A stretch of DNA of 64,000 bases from positions 4,650,001 to 4,714,000 of the forward strand of contig NC_065550.1 of NCBI RefSeq assembly GCF_022605725.1, written 5' to 3'. A model generated the notes under the pieces. That model had not been told where the DNA came from. It did no database searches and saw only the letters and a list, made by a program, of their open reading frames with translations. How positions within the stretch are numbered: position 1 is the first letter of the stretch; the number at the start of each line of letters is the position of its first letter. Source of the stretch: Anthonomus grandis grandis. Taxonomy: Eukaryota; Arthropoda; Insecta; Coleoptera; Curculionidae. Position numbers and translations under genes: made by a program. Positions 63,929 through 64,000 of this stretch are shown in pieces.

Positions 63929-64000
63929 TAGCGTATAGAAGATGCTACTCAAAAAGTGCGTAATAGTCTGATTAAGACTTTGTCAAATTTAACTCTCTGG

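Noticed and set aside
1..64000. CRISPR array, operons or a bacterial defence system
   Set aside because: Spliced exons and eukaryotic transposons dominate. No regularly spaced direct repeats.

Overview
The window is AT-rich nuclear DNA from an insect (order not decidable; a beetle is plausible). The evidence is a spliced ATRX/XNP-type gene, GT-AG introns of 50-60 bp, an errantivirus-type env, and jockey-, Penelope-, hAT-, P-, pogo-, Ginger- and mariner-type elements. There are no operons or bacterial signals. The one clear cellular gene lies on the minus strand, 60006 down to 18822. Nine exons join in frame to encode the helicase C-terminal half and tail of an XNP/ATRX chromatin remodeller (472 codons plus stop). 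Its upstream exons lie beyond the right edge. Five introns are 51-211 bp; the other three are 11.5, 12.9 and 14.9 kb and consist largely of transposons.

Layout. 1-3.5 kb: a LINE ORF2 cut by the left edge, then an inverted RNase H scrap of another LINE. 4.5 kb: possible terminal exons of an unidentified minus-strand gene. 5.4-7.3 kb: mariner A with 0.3-kb terminal inverted repeats (TIRs). 7.9-9.2 kb: a decayed Tc1 element. 9.4-12.3 kb: a Penelope-like 3' end split by one TIR element that holds a second. 12.6-13.2 kb: a LINE 3' end. 16.4-17.6 kb: an LTR/leader-like region with three hairpins that share an identical 29-nt loop and have covarying stems. 19.3-22.2 kb: a hAT with an exact 8-bp target duplication. 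22.4-28.6 kb: mariner B, split by a pogo element that carries its own insert. 28.7-32.4 kb: a Tc1, an RTE scrap and a small mariner.

33.0-43.8 kb is the most elaborate structure. A mariner (C) with about 280-bp TIRs has its transposase split into four collinear pieces by (i) a hAT remnant and a P-element remnant, (ii) a DNA transposon of uncertain superfamily (Sola-like?) bounded by AATT, and (iii) an errantivirus reduced to LTR-env-LTR. 44.4-48.8 kb: a LINE inside a hAT inside a mariner. 50.0-52.5 kb: a Ginger/KRBA2-like element interrupted by a TTAA-flanked MITE. 52.6-59.2 kb: a Ty3/gypsy (mdg1/412-like) element with an extra small membrane-protein ORF and an inserted unit. 62.5-64 kb: a decayed TE-associated gene and an LTR related to the errantivirus LTR.

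Nothing here works as a pathway. The biology is one conserved nuclear gene whose large introns have filled with nested elements. Nearly every element is broken by stops, frameshifts, deletions or lost catalytic residues. All identifications come from reading translations and repeats by eye.
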